Notes: generated by a model not told the origin, from the sequence alone. Counted from the first letter of the stretch, positions 29,583 through 45,011 are shown. The stretch: 64,000 nt of DNA from Aulostomus chinensis (GCA_037954235.1 JBBMOA010000009.1:26860626-26924625), one strand, 5' to 3'. Program-made: numbers and translations.

Positions 29583-32500
29583 GTGCTCCCTCCTTCCTGC
29601 TGCTCTCTCAGAGAAAGAAGAAACCAAGTGGAAGATGGGAATAGAGATTGTGCGAGAAAGACGGTGGTCCCTGAGTGACGGCTGTCCGTCCTCATGGTTG
29701 TACTCAGTGGCCAAAACCAGGACCACTTACATGCAGACATGTACTGCGTGTGTGTGCGTGCGTGTGCGTGTGTGTGCGTGTGCGTGTCAAACACATCTCA
29801 GAGCTGTCGGTGTGATCGAACAGCCCTCCAGGCATCCTGTTATGACAGCTCTTTCTCTGTCTTGAGAGACCTCATCTTGGGCGTGTTCTGACAGGTTGGC
29901 CGCTTGGAATAGCTCTGATGAGAGGCAAGTGCAGACCTCTATCATCCTGCTGCTCCCTGTCACTCTTGCTTTCTGTCTTTGTTTCCATGTGTGACTGCTG
30001 GTAAATCTGCTATCATCTGGTAAATTGCTGTAACAGCAAACAGATTAAATGCAGCAACACTGCTCTCAGCACACAAGCATATTGACTTACATTCTCTGCA
30101 GTTACATTATGGCAGTAATTAAGCCATACATGACCTGTCGTGCTTTACTTTGGTTTTTAACCAAATTATTGCATTACAGGAGTGTTTTGGCATTATCGTG
30201 AATCACCAAATTTTTAATAAACATGAAGTGAATTACACCAAAATATCATTGAAAGCAATTCTTCCTCACAGGTGTTCATTGAGCAGTATGTATGTCGACT
30301 TATATGTCTACTTTTTTTTTAAATCACATCAGTAGAAAAACGACCCTGACAAGTCATGTTTGCACAAGAGAGAGATGAAATTCTTTAATTTCACATATTT
30401 TCACTGCTTTCCGTTTCTACCGTTATCTTACTAATTTCTAATTGCTGGTCATCTTTTTAATAAATGGTTAGTTGCACCGTTGCTGTTCTTTTAGCACTGT
30501 GGCTGCTGTGGCCTCTTTCTCCCACTAGATGTGAATATAATTGAAGGCACACAACAACATGCACACTCTTACAAATTATTGCGGTGCTAGGAATAAATAC
30601 CCTTATTCTAGAACTTTATCCACAAAAAAAAAAAAAAAGCATACCGGACTCACATTTCACTCACTTCTCGTCATTCCCCAAAATCAAATTCATGTGGTGC
30701 ATCATGCAACTATAATTGTTCAGCAAAGTAAATAATTCAGAGGATTTGATGAAATACACAATATCATTCCTCCCAAGCACGACTGACGTCGTGAGGGCAT
30801 GATAAGGAGATCAGAGCAGTAAAAATGTCCTTGACGGAGCTCTTGCTCGGCTGTAGTTAACAGATCAACAGCACCATCTGTGACAACCCCAGAAGCAATT
30901 ATCTTCTATCAAATCCTTGCTGACCATCTATATTAAAACCTGCTCATAACACCTGAGATTAACCCACGCTCGCACCTGTCCTGTCATAATCCTGCCTGTC
31001 CGCCAGCTCTTGTGCTTCTGTTATGTGGAGGAAGTAATAGTGTGGGGGCTGGTTCAGGGTCAGCCTTGTCCTGCCTATTCAGCCACGCCGCCGCTGCCAC
31101 TGGCCCGCTGTACAATCATAGCTATGGCTATCATAAAATGTCCTATAGCTGAAAATGGCTATGAGCCATGCTATTACTGGTGGAGGCAGGGAGGAAGGGG
31201 GGTTTGGCTGTAAAAGCAACATCATGGACTTGTCCCTCAAATGGCACCTGAAGGTCAGCCAGCAACCATGGTGATCCAGCTGTGTTCTAACCTTCTCTTA
31301 CACAACTGCTAATGTTCTTTTTTTTTTTCTTTCATATTTAATGTATCTCCCCGTTTACATGGTGCAAAATTTTTAGCTGTTGTATTCCACTCATTCAGCC
31401 TAAACCTGCACTCTCAGCTTTTGCCACGAGGGAATTTCCTTATATTTTTCATTTGTCATTTTGTTTGCTCTTCACTTCCTTTTATCCGTTTACTAAGAAG
31501 AGCCCAAGAATCTCAAGCAGACGATGGCTAGATCTGCCACTATCCCTCTCTAGGTCTGCATCTGTGTTATAGTATTTCTGGTTTGGGGAGATGGTTAAGA
31601 CGCCACACAAACACTGAACAACACTGTTAAGAGGAATCAGGTCTTAGCTGTTCTCAAAAACAATGCTAAGTCAAGTGAAGAAACAGAGATATTTGCAAAC
31701 AACTGGGAGCCCAACAAACCCAGAGAAGAGTTTGGGCAAAATGCAGGAGACAGACAATTACATACCAAAAGGCACTTGTTGTTTTTTTTAAACTTTCTCA
31801 TAATAACCTAACTTCAGTTGTAAAAGACAAGTCCAAACTTCTCAATTTCTCAGATTGCTGCTAATGTTAGTTGCAGCTGCTGCGGGGGATTTACAGGCTA
31901 CTGAATACAGTTCACACTTCAGCTTTTAGATATTCTTGGTGAATTTAGTGTTTAATGTGTTGCCATGTCCAACTGTGACTTCTGTGTTAAGTTTTAGAAG
32001 TGTAACCATGCTGAAGACTCCTTTGGGCCGTGTGTTGAATTTGAGGATGTTGCAGGGGTGACGTCCCATGGTCTCACTCCCTCTCTTTCTCCAGCGTATA
32101 TTTATAACGGGCCTATGTGCACCAGAGCATTTCCTCCCAGCTGAAAACACCAGGCGCTCTTCTGAAAGCACCCAGCTGGGAGCGTTTGAGAGCACTTTGG
32201 AGCCGCAGAGCCTATTCACCCGAGACTCTTTGGTTGCTATGATACAGAATATTTGCGGAAGTAAAAATGCCAGTACAAGGAAGAATAGTTCCTCTGGATG
32301 AAATAAGAACTGAACCACAGAGGGAGAGAAGACAGACCTGCCCGCTTGTGCGGGTTCATGAGATTTTGTGAGCAAAGACGAGTACAAAAGTACTCCTCCA
32401 TTTAGATCGCTTCTGATACATGTGTGAGTAAAAATGTATAAATCAACAGTAGAGGTGGATGTTTTTTCAATTTTCCATCATTCAGAACTTGTTTTCACTG

Positions 32501-35500
32501 CTCACAGGCAACAGTCACTCAAACGGTGACAAATATGAGCCAAGCATGACCTACAGAGCATCTCAGGATACGGTTGTACAGTCCACAACAACTGCTGCTG
32601 CTCCCATCGTTCTACAAAACCATTGCACGTGTGCAAGGATGTGTGGGCTCTTCTTCCTCCCAGATTTCTGGAGACGAGACACAGTCAATTCATGTTGCAT
32701 CTGCTGAGTCTGCTGATTACTCACAGCTCTTCTTTTACAAGCTAAATCCGCACATGGGGTGACGGTGAGATAAAGTCCACAATTTTTGTAAGTGCATTAT
32801 TTTTTCCTTTGATTAATTAATCAAAATAAATCAGTTATTTTACCAAATATTGTGATGTTAGTTAAAACCAAAAAAAAACCAAAATTGCTTTGGTAGACAC
32901 ACACTTGCGTAAAACCCGTGCTTAAATCAGTTAATTAATTCCTTTCAGCGTTTACTGTTTTGTTAAGTATTTAAATAAGAAATTTTCATCACTTTCGAAG
33001 CATTGCAAGACATTTTTCTGCCACATGGAAAGTTGTGAATTAGAACAGAACTTCAAAGTACTGAGGGCCACATTGATGGTGTGCATACTTGTGATTATGT
33101 CCAAGTGAAAGGTAGTGAAATGGACAGCGAGACAAAGAGCAGAGCTACCATGGCTCAGTGGGAATCGGAGCAGAATAGGGAGACGGAATTGAGTGCAGGC
33201 TCATGCTCATGGCTTAATGGTATGAAATGTTTTTCACTCATTGCTGCACAATATTCAAGGCTGCCCTTTCCTTGTGTGCTGTCCTTGTGTTTGTAACTGC
33301 AGTTCTGTTGAAGGTACATCTGACTGAGCCCTCTGAATGGTGCGGACGTGGGAGAGAGTCAATAAGCAGAGCATGCTACCCACATGGTTTCATTGTGTCG
33401 GGCAGGCGCACAGTTTTGAAGCTCATCCTAAATGAGTTAAATATGGAGGACTTCAAATCTCCCTGTCTCTCACTGCATGTTCCCCTCTTTGCGCAGCCAT
33501 TAAGCTATCAAGGATGTGGCCTGTGAAGAAATGAAACATTGTCCAGAGCTGGAGAATTCCTCTGAGCTGGGGGAGGAGAGAGTGAGAGAGAGAGGGAGAG
33601 AGACAGAGTGAGTGTGTGGGGGGATTAGAGGAGTTTTAGTGGTGGAGGAGAGGGGAAAGGATGATGATGGACAGACATGGGGACCCCCCTTATTATCAAA
33701 GCAGCAGGAATGTAGAGCAGGCTGGTAGGACCTGGAACGCTCCTCCAACCCTCCGAGCTGATGTTGTGTGAAGTGGAGGGGTGAGCCAGCGCTCAGGCCG
33801 GCACCCAAGATACAGAGCCGGACTACAGACACGCAGCTGGTCACCAGACTTGAAGCAGCAAGACACAAGGCAAGAGAGTGGTCATTTTCACAGGCGGCAG
33901 TCATCAATTCATGTGAACATGTTACATGAGCATTTGTTATGCTTTGATGAATGACCTCTTTTTTGTGTTTTTGCAAATAAAGCACAATAAGGCTCAGTGC
34001 ATCAATAAATCTTTTAACCTTGTGATACCTACTGCAGAATCCAAATCCCTTGTCTGTTTAGCCACCAAAAACACCCGCTGGTCAATAATATTTTCTATTT
34101 AACCTGGTGTGATGATCTATGGGCACTTGCTCGTGTTTGGTGGTTAATATGTTTGGAAGAATCAGAACTCTGCAGCTTAATTGACTGGGGCAGCTCTCCA
34201 TCGGTGCACAGGGTCACGGGCTGGCTGGAGACTCCGTGCCTCCACACCATTTTATATCCCACTAATAGACGAAGCCCAGCGCTTTCACCGAGTGTTTGAC
34301 CCAACTTATCCCTGAGAGCCCGCAGACGCAGACAGGCTTGGAGGAGCACAGTGCTGTCTGTGGTCAGCCATTATAAAGATGCCTTGAGCTCTTACAGCAT
34401 CAGACCTATTATGGCCATACGTCCGCCTTTGCTTAGGTCCATTTGCTTTTACTTAATTCCCCAACTATTCCCTGATGTTTTGTTTTTACTCCAAATACAG
34501 ATCTCTCCATCCGTCTCCCTCTCCCCCTTTGTCTCCAGGCTGAGTGGCTCCTCGCCCTCGCTCCCCACCTCTGTGCTGAACATGTAAGCTGCTTCTCACC
34601 ACTGGCTGAGGGGTCATTAGTCCACCGGAAATTTTGGCTTTGTTTTTCTCTCTCTCTCTCTCTCTTTCCTTTTTTTATACCTTCGCCTGGAACAAAGAGA
34701 GAAACATTCAATAGTTATTGATTTGGAGACATACAACTTTTACTGGAGATCCCATTTAATCACAAAAGCTGATTTATTGTAGGTCCTCTGACAATCCCAT
34801 TAAATTGCTGTCTACCTAATCAAGTCCATTCTTTTTCCTCGAGGACTAATCTTTTATAGGGGCAGCAAAACAAATCCCAGCAGTAACAGGATTGGCCGGG
34901 AACTGGAGGGTTCAGTGGCCTCACCTTACCATACATGAAAAGAATTACTCAAAACCATAACAAAAATTCACATTGAGTGCAGTAATTATTACCAGAAAAC
35001 CCAGCAGAGGTGATTCTGTTCAGCTCAGATCATCAGTTTGAAGGTAGAAGCTAGAAATTTGGAAGTGTTAAAAGGTATCAAATTTTTTGACATCTTAAAA
35101 CAAAATTCAAAGTTTTTACCGCCGTAATTTTAAAGTTAGCGCCTGTTGAACCTCATGAGACAGCGGCGCCTGCAGGGTGCTACGCTATTGACACTGTTAC
35201 TATTTTAAAGCGGGCACCATCCACCAGTCAGTGTCATTACTGCGACTTTTTTTTTTTTTTTTATATATGTTGGCAAAGGTCCAACCAATCTGATCAATTA
35301 CAATATGTATTTCAAAACACTGTCACATCAATAACCGCATAGACTGTTGCATCAATTGAAACTAGCTGGCAGTGGCGTGTGCTCTCAGTTTGCATGTCAC
35401 CCAGTGGCGGCTGCATGCTGACATTATGATAATCACCTCATTTGTGCCAGCCAGCAGCAGCTAAAGAGAGGTGAGTGGCTGCAGTTTCCTGCCTCTCTCA

Positions 35501-37605
35501 CAGAGGGACCGAACCACTTGGACCAGCTTGTGCCAGTGAAATCCTGTAGGTGATCAACGGAGCTGTTGGAACAGCAGAGTTTGTTTGAGGCCGTGGTGAG
35601 CTTAACACAATTTCTGTTGGTTAGTTAGCGATTAACTATGGGTTCTTATTGTAAAGTGCTACCTCTCTAGTTTTTCCCATGATACAGTTTCACTGTTTTT
35701 CTCCAACTTTATTTCAAAAGCCTCAGATGATTTTTCACGTTTGGTGCTAATAACCCTACAAATATTGTAGGATGATAAACCTGGCCGCTTTAAGACATGG
35801 CATCATCTCTGCTATCGTGAATATTTAGAGGCTCATTCTGCAACTGTGGATCATTTCCACGTCTTTACAACCCAACTAAACTCAAGCACCTCTTTTTTTA
35901 ATCTGGATTAACTTTACAGTAATTTGTGAAATTCAAATTTGTCGTCTGGGGTTCTGTATCGTACAGAGATGTTCCTTCAGGTTTAACTGAGGTGATCCCA
36001 GATGCAGCCTCAAAGCCTCTCATAATGAAATTGTTCTTGTAAATGTTTATGTCTTTTTCTTCTGCATGTAGTGTCCATCCTTAGTTTATGAGTCACTCAC
36101 TTATTGGACTCTGGCCCATCCACTAAATGAGGTGGAACCCCAAAAGAAAGGATGATGGAAACCTGGAGACACGTGACAGAATTTTATGACGCGCTGATAA
36201 ATTTTCACTGGCTCTTGTGTCATTGGTGAACTCCAAGAAAGCTCAAATGGACAGATGTTACTCTTCATTCCCTCTTCAATCATTTCCTTCACTTAACCAT
36301 GGCTTTGCTGTTTTTTTCATTTTTTTTTTTTTTTTAGTCAGTCTTTAACTTTGCTCATTTCCCTTTATATAAATTCAGCGTCACTCCTCATTGTGGCACA
36401 TCAGAGTCGTTCTTTGGTCTGTGCAGGAAAATGTCAGCATTTATGCATTAACATTTCCATTACAGCAAAATGATGTTATTTCAAATTGTATGTGATAGAG
36501 AGCAGTAATTGCTTGCTGTTGCAGTACCTTTAGGAATTCAATACTGTCAATAGAGTGCAATTCTGTGTCATTCACTATTAGTCTGCTGAGCATGTTCCAT
36601 TTGATTTTCATCCCACAGTGAAATGCTAGCTGGGCTGCAGGGTATCCACCTGCTCTGTGTTTCCAGTAATGTTGCTGTCCCCTCAATATGATGAATTTCT
36701 ACTGTAGCCCCATCTTCGGATTCCTGGCTCCTGTGAGTAAAAACAGCTCTTTCACACAAATAAGGACCTACAGATTTTACAGTATACAAGATGTGCTTTC
36801 TGAAACCTGAGTGTCCGAGTGCTAACTGCTAAGTGTTTCCAGGGTCTGGGTTGGGAAAAAAAACACATCTTTTTTGCTAATTAAATGACGCATAACCAGC
36901 CCTGTCAGTCACAGCCAGGATCCCTTTCCACTCTGCTATTGTTGTGTTGTTGTGGTTGTGTAGTTGAAGTATTGTTGAAGTACTGCCTCTTCTTGATCTT
37001 GGTTGAAGACCAAGACTTAACATTATGAACTGTGCTGTCCTCTGGCTTAGTTCTCTAAACTAATCGTAACTGTCATGGGCCGGGCTATTCCCAGGATGCA
37101 GAGACGGAACCCATGGGCACTGCAGTGGGGGGAACAACACGTTATATACAGGAAATATGTTCTTGTCAATGCTAGTACATTGCTATTTTGTGGCTCCATG
37201 ACACACAAGAATTGTCTCAGTGTAACCTTTACATTCGAACATTTAAGCCATACTACACAGTCTTCGCCAGCATTGTTCTTTTTTGAAGCGTTGGTTGCTG
37301 CTAGCTGGCGTTGAGGTTGTTGTTGCTGTCTAAGGGAAAGGAGGCTTTGAAAGCAGTTGTATGTAGAAAGTAGAAGAGGTGGAGACTCCTCACTGAAAAA
37401 AAAAACCCCTGCAGGATTCTTCCAGTAAACTAGACTAGGGGTCAGGGATCAGGGGTAGGTGGCAAGGATTAGGAGTCAGGCTCTGTGGATCCACCCATGA
37501 TTTGTATGTAAAAGGATCTGGAGAGTGCTGTCTTTTCCTGTCTTTAAGTTCTAATTATGTCTGGACCAGGACCTGATTTAAAATTTGTTGTTGTTGTTTT
37601 TTTTT

Positions 37606-37622
37606 GGGGGGGGGGGGGGGGG
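37606..37622 (+). repeat. Poly(G)17 tract
   Basis: Seventeen consecutive G after a TTG/T run. It can form a G-quadruplex and is prone to sequencing and length error. Confidence 0.9.
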
Positions 37623-38530
37623 AGAGTGTGTGTGTGCACGACTGCTGTTTTTTGGAAAAACACTCCCGTTTGAGCACATGCATACTCTTTGGTTAGTAAG
37701 ATTCAGTTGGTGGGATATTGAAGTATATGGGACAATCTTGTCACGGGGTCAAATATCCTGTGTGGCTCCAGCTTGACACACCCAGGACACACACAGGACA
37801 GAGTGCTGCCTCTGCAGGCCGCTCCAAAAGTCCAGCTCAGCACCTCTGGACCTTCGTGGAGTGACCATTGATTTGTTCCTTTCACTTATTCCACCATTGA
37901 CATAGATACACTGTGTCAGAGCTCCATGACAGAATAAATCGTAGTTGGTCAAAACAGGCTTATTGTCAGCCGACATTCTAAGGGTTTTCCTTTGCTGTTT
38001 ATGGAGATTTTTAGGTCTTTATTCAATAGGAGTGTTGCTCAGCTTTAGATGGAGATTACATTTCCCCTCTCATTTGCATACTAAGAGTGGGTTCCCACTG
38101 GAAAGATCAAGGCAATCTATGTGTGGCCAATGCTGGGCTACCGCCAGGAAGGCTCTGTCGATTCCATTAAAGGTGGGGCCAGATGTTTGTCATTACCTTT
38201 ATTGATAACCACAGGGTCAATACTGTGATTTATTCTGCTGGGATAGGACTAAGCTTTAGTCACAAGTTTCACCACAGCCGGATCAATAGTACACAATGGA
38301 CAAGTACAACATGACCACACATGAACTGAGAGCATCAGCAAAGTTGTAAATCCATCACAAAGTTTTGCGGTGAGGCTGAGATACTGACTGCAGGGAAACT
38401 GTCAAAAACAAACAAAACTGTAGGCTAAGTTTCACTTCAAAGTCCACAGCCCTTCAGTTACAAGAGTTGACTTACATTTCATTGTGAAATAATTACACAT
38501 AGTGATCAGGCAGGACTGTTCACATGGGTT

Positions 38531-38591
38531 TTGTGTGCGCGCGCGCGCGTGTGTGTGTGTGTGCGTGCGTGTGTGTGCGTGCGTGCGTGCG
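38531..38591 (+). repeat. Mixed (TG)/(CG) alternating tract
   Basis: GCGCGCGCGCG followed by TG and TGCG units, about 60 bp of almost uninterrupted alternating purine-pyrimidine sequence. It is a Z-DNA candidate. Confidence 0.88.
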
Positions 38592-39534
38592 CCCAGCCAG
38601 TCCCTACCCGTTCAGACATTTGGCTGGTTTCTGTGTTACATATAATCACTGGATACACTTCTAGTGCTGGATATCCCCAGGAAATCAATTGTAAACACTC
38701 TTGTGTTACATTCTGCTAAGTGACGTGACATCGCTTTCTGTCACAAGACAGATCTGTCGCACCATTTGTCACAGTTGCGTGGAGCTGCGTTCCAGTCTGC
38801 TGGTGAGAAACTGATCTAGTGCCGCAGTTGTTTGACTACCTGCATGCATTTGTACTTCACTGTCAATAGTTCTGAATTAAGTCTGTAAGACTGGGACATT
38901 GGCAAATTACACAATTGTTGTTTATCAATTTTTCTAATCATTGGAAATTACCCAAAATGCAGGTGATAGAAATATGTCACAAAACATAAAAAGGGCACCA
39001 AAGGGAACTTTGGACATGTGTGTGTGCTGTTGTAGCTCAAGGTGAAGTTATTTAGTCTGTGAAGCTGTTTGTCCAGCTAGTGTGTCCAGAGCTGGACATT
39101 CCTTTGGTGGCTGTGGTCTATAGGAGGAGGGCACTGACAGCACCCTCTGAATAGACGCTGAGTCGCCGGACTGGACCAAAATGTAATTACCTCTCCCTCA
39201 CAATGTCACACTGCAGACCCGAGCGTGACAGCAGCCTCAAAATGGAAAGCGTTGGATTGAATTAACCTCTAGCTGGGAACAGTGTTGTTGTGTGGTGTAA
39301 ACCACACCTATTCCTTCTCTATGCTTACAATTCACAGAATCTTCTTTACCTCACTCTGTCACGCTATTATGCAGCACAGAATCGGTTTTTCTAAAATTGC
39401 TTGGGCAAGCAATGTAGTTTTGTGGCATTTAGTGACTTTTGGCCCAACCAGCCAACCACAGGAATCAGTTCAGACCACTGACTACTGTAATACATCCTCA
39501 CACTGACATTCTCAGCCTGTGAAAACAGGTCGCA

Positions 39535-39537
<3 letters not shown>

Positions 39538-39598
<61 letters not shown>
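39538..39598 (+). repeat. (CA)30 microsatellite
   Basis: A perfect CA run of about 60 bp, following GCACGCG. Confidence 0.95.
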
Positions 39599-39601
<3 letters not shown>

Positions 39602-42600
39602 TGGTCTCCTTACCTGAACGTCACAGATGAAGCCAGTGTCTCAGAGCTATTCAGTTGCTCTCTGTGACTGACAGTCATTCTTTGCTGTCAGTGTAAACCT
39701 GTGTCATAGTCCTTACCCTCAGACAGATTATATACAGTCACTTATTTAGACTGATTAACATTTTCATGATGATTTATTTGCTGGGAGTGTACATTATGCA
39801 CTGGCTGAATGGTGTAATGTGATGTAATGGGGACTTAAAGGAGCCATTAATCTGGCAGACCCAAGGGTAAAGGGACAGGACAGCAGGGATCCAGGGAGTT
39901 AACCCAGACACGGGGAGCCACGCAGGATCATCAAATCATTTTTTGCTTTCGTATATGCAAAATGATTCAAAATATATTCACAGTGGTTTTAAGAGGCTAA
40001 ACCTTCCTTCAAAGTATAACATCTATCAGAGGTCCAATAACTCATATACATCACGATTAGAAATAGATTTTTTTTTCCCCTTAAAATGTTCCATCAAAAG
40101 CAGTTTATTCATAACATATGGGGAGGCATACAACATCTTTAAAAACGGATATTACGGTGCTCCCAGAAAATTGAAAATAGAGATAACGGTGAAGGCCGGG
40201 GAGGGAAGGTGGTGATACAATTATCTATGGGAGGCATTCGTATTGTAAATGACCCTGTGAGAGCAGAGAAGGAGGTGGGAGCCAGGAAGCTGTTGGGGGC
40301 TTCCTGGCTGTGTAATTGAAAATCATTCAGACAGCTGTACTGTTTAACCTTGGAGGACCATGGTCTTAGTCACTAATTGATGGGTTGGCATGCACTGGCC
40401 ATTGAAAAGTGAGGTGAATGTGCATGGACTTTGGAGCCGCACACGTGTCTTCACGGATGACTCGAGATCTCTACAAAGCAGAGTCGCTGTGTAAGAGTGC
40501 TTCTCTATCCTTGAAACTTTTTCATTTACCAAGCGAGTGCACAACACATTCATGCTATGAATTAACTCGCCTGAAAGCAACAGTGTTCTCAGGCTTTGCA
40601 ACATTTATATGTGATGTGATCACACACTCTGTGTTTCACAACGGTTTTTGTTCTCTCCCAACTGCCCACCACCATGCTACTGAGGGAGCTGGTGTGACAC
40701 AAGCCAGAGAGGCTGGTGAGGGTAGATTTAGATCTCCAGGAAATAACAGATCGTTCTGGCTGGTCTGAGCAGAATCCTGTCTCCTCCAGAGGGCTGGAGC
40801 AGTGTGGTTGTCTCTTGCCTCATGGAACCAGATGCATTATTGATGGATGGCTGATTGGGAACTCAATTACACAAAGATTACTGGGCTGGCAGACACTGGA
40901 ACACCGCTACCCTGTCAGAAAGATTGAATTAGAGCACAGGAATGGAGGGAAAGTGTCCTTCAGAGACGCCTCTCTTTGCAGACCTCCTGGGGATCTGAAA
41001 CGGCCACAGCCTAGTTCATTCGCTGACAGATGACCTTCCCAACAACTGTAGCTGTAACTGTGCAGGCAGCTGGCTGGAAAGTGCTGCGCAGAGCCATGGA
41101 GAGCTCATTACGGGCTAACGGACAGTGTCTGAGCGGGCTGGTGCGCTCCCACATTTTGTGGCTGTGTTGTGTGTATTGTAGTGAGTTTGTCTGGATTGCA
41201 GAGGTACCTTCTTGTGTATTCCTGTGTATAATTTGATATATCAAATGACAGCTGCTCTTCATCCTCTACTGAAGTAGATGCAATGATGAGAATGGTGCAG
41301 AATGTGAATGTATGTGCATAAATATTGGCATTTTACCAAATCTCATTCATATAAAATGCGCCACCTGAATGAGAATCGTGCCTTGCTGGGTCGCATGCTA
41401 TTACAAGTTTAATGTGAAATCTGGATCGAAGAAGATGAGAGAAGGGGGCCTCGGCATCTGAAATGGAGGCATTCATCTTCCCTTTCTGTTGGTCAGCAAA
41501 TGCGCTCGCAGAAAAGGAAAAAGCAAAGCAAGAAATCGAGGCGAGGCCGATCTGAGAGAAGAGAAATCATTTTACAGCAGATCAGAGGATGGAGCCTGTT
41601 TCGCTCTTTGGTCTGGTGCAACTGGCTGTAGTGGGCTTGTGTTTCTTGCATTCATCATTGAAGCTGTGGCAGATCCATCTCATGAGGCACCACACTTCTG
41701 CTCCTGGAGCTTTACCTCAGAGGTCAACTCTATTTATTCTCGACAGTCATTTACAGATGCAGTTTTCTTCCTGTATCGTTCCTTTTTTTTCTTCTTTTTT
41801 TTGAAGAAAGCACATGTGTGATCATGGACATCAAGGTTTTTTAAGTGTCTTCTTCTATTGTTGCTATGTCAGAGTGTCAGTGAAGAAAAGAACTCTTGAA
41901 AGAAGCCATTGTTCAGGTTGGCGTTGTCAGTGGAGACGGGGCCATAGCTAGGATTAGGTGGACAACAGGCAGCTTTCACCAGGCTCCTTCTTTGTCCAGG
42001 TCTCCTCCACAAGGCTGGACACTTAAGAAAAGACACCCCAGTGAGTCGTGCCCTGCTCTGCTGCCCCTGCTTCCCTGAACACTGGGCATGAGTTAGACCC
42101 TAGAGAAAAGGTTTAATAAGGAGTGGAGAATAGAATTGCCATTAGCTCCCCACCACTCTCTGTTGATGGAGGAGAAAATAGAGGGAGCAACGAGAACTAT
42201 TGCTGTCTGTGACAATCACGTAAGGGGAAACTAATTCCTTTTCCCTAGGTGGAGTCTGACTGGTCCTTTGACTCTGAGCAGAGAAAATACATTATTGAAG
42301 ATTTAGTCTCTGTCTTGAGAAAACAAAGGAGACAGAGTTAAAATTACGTTTGTGTGTTTATTCAATTTAATGCAGCAGATGATTCCTCACAGACCGAGAG
42401 CCCTGCATGTGTTATCTTGTCCCTATTACGCTCAAACGTGCATGCACAGATGTACATGTTTTCTTCTCTGTAAAACTGATGTTTCCTCTCGTCGAAGTCA
42501 GCGTGTCACTTGCATGTTCTCCCTCTCTCACTTCCCTATTTGCATGCAGATGCAAACATCGATCCCTCTCATGCCGCTCCTGCATATATGAATTGTCTTT

Positions 42601-45011
42601 TCAAAATTAAATCAATTTTCAATCAATTTAGGAGAGTTCGTTCCCGCCACAAACACATCAGTCAATAGTTGCTTGGTTTAGGAGGATGGCGATGGAGTCA
42701 TAATTAAGATTTTACTCACAAACACTTGAACCACTTCAGTAGCAACATGAAGGTAATTGTATATCCCAGCAGTACCCTATGGTGCTTTAATATACAACGA
42801 TCCTGAAATATTTCTCAGTTCACAGAACTGCACGTTTTTAGAAACAGAAATACTAATTTGTGAGAATATTACCTTCCAAGTGCTGCTGCTGCTGTTTCAA
42901 CCACTTTTGTGAATAAACTGCAGGGATAGTTTGTAACCAGCTGAGTTGGCTGAACGTTCGACACCGAAGAAGGGATTCAGTTGGAAGATATTTGAAATTA
43001 TGAATACATGCATGCAATTTGCAACTGACCTATTCACAGTGAATAAATCAGTGAATAAATGCATAGCATTATTTAAGGAAATCATCTTCATTAAGTAAGC
43101 ATTTTTGCAAATTAATGTCAGTGACTTTCAGCATCAAACCACAACTTGCCTCAGTAAGCAAGGCTCTGTTTTGCATCAGTTATCATTTTTGATCAGCCTT
43201 CCCTCATTTGTTGGACAATGATGGATGTGATGCAAGTATTTTCTCATTTATATACCAATGAGTTTTTAAAATTTGATTAAAAGAGTGCCTCTGTGTGTGC
43301 ACAAATGTCTGATGTTGGAGCTGGATTCCATCCTGCTCATGGTGTTCGGTCCTTCGTCGGTGGATGAGCTCATTGTCTTTATTTACAGCTTAAAGTTGGC
43401 AGTTTAAAAGGATGTACAAACACTTTAATAGGTTTTAATCCGCTGTTACCATTGTGCAGCAGAAGAAGTCATCATGTGTACTATAATTTTTGTTGTGTCC
43501 CTAATTTTAGTGCTTTGCATGTGAAAGCTGTACATCTTGGTCTGTTGTCACGACCTACGTCGTTCATTCCATTATCTGTGGTTGTCTCCATTCAGGTCAC
43601 AGCAGCAGAAACATGAAATGAAAGAGGTTGCAAAGCAAATATATTTGAGCTCTACCAGCAACACACTCCAGCACTGGAAGAAGACACAGGGGCCGTCGGT
43701 TCAGTAGGCGGTCCTTCAGTGTCGGCATTAAATGATTATGTGATTTTTTGTGAGGATCTGCATCGGTTAAGTATGTTTTCTTAAGTCTGCAGTATCTAAT
43801 GGTAGGCAGGATATCTCTGCAACACAACTATATTTAATTTAAAATTATATTTTTTATACAAAACTAGCCCTTCAGAAATATTACACATTTCTGCAATTTG
43901 AAAATTGCAGAAATCCGTATTGTTTGATGAAATTGTGATTAATTGTGCAGCTGTAACACACACATGTGCTTAAAGATGTGGCGGTGCTGACTGGACCACC
44001 AGAAAGAGAGGAGCGACTGAATTCTGATGTGTCCTCAGTGCCTCTGGGGCACAAACACAACTGCACTTGAGCTGTTAACCCGTGACTGGTTCACCGAGGA
44101 TGCTTGTTAATACCAGGTCTGAACAGGGCCTTAGACTGGATCAGGTTTGAGTCCAACATCCCTGGTTTATGTGTCTGTTAGCCTCCTTCCTGCCTTAGCA
44201 GAGAAAACAAGAGTCACATTCCAAAACAACGCTAAATGCCTGTGTGGATTGTAATATGAAACAGCTAGGAATCCATTCAAATTCTAATTTCAACTCCCTG
44301 ACCTCCATATGTCCAAAGACCTGTTTCCATGCCCTCAGACTGCATGCTTGCATGGCATGGAAAGTTCAGGTTTCCTGACTCGCTAGTGTCACATGTCCCC
44401 GCTCCAGATTAACAACATGCATGGACGTGACTGAGCACAGGCCCTCTGACACTACACGCTGATGCCTTCCAAATGGGAAAGTCCATGTGTGGACCCCATG
44501 CACCGAGAGCCTGCTTTCCAGCGTGTTTAGAAGAGGCTGGTCATGATTAGCTGCATAAAGACGAGGTGAAATGTCTGAAAATGTTACTAATACAAAATCA
44601 CTTGGTGTTTTTGAGCCTCTGCAGCCCACAAACAGAGAGAGGAATCTCAATAACACCGCCAATGAACACAGCCTCATGTTTTTCAAACACCCCCCCCCCA
44701 TCTTAAGTGAGAAGCTGTTCATCAACCTGTGAAGTCTGTGAGTGTCTTATCACTTCAGAGCGGTAAATCTGATGTGTCTGTTAAGTTTTGTGAATGACCT
44801 CTGTGGTGTGTGCATGTGCTGCGTCAGTATCTGAGAGCGCTGTCAGAGTTTGGAGCCGTGCCATAAGGGTTTAACCCCTCTGCATTGATCCCCAGGTTGC
44901 TCAGGGCTGCCGCCTAATTCTCCAATTTTCAGCTGTTAGAGATAGAATTGGAATAATAAACAGCTGAACCTCCCACTAGTAATCCTCCTGCACCACAGCC
45001 CCCTTCTGTCT

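Noticed and set aside
29219..29794. 191-codon - strand ORF
   Set aside because: It lies antisense to a SINE and runs into a TG microsatellite.
33500..33985. 161-codon - strand ORF
   Set aside because: It is driven by GA/CT-rich repeats (33570-33640), with no protein family signal.
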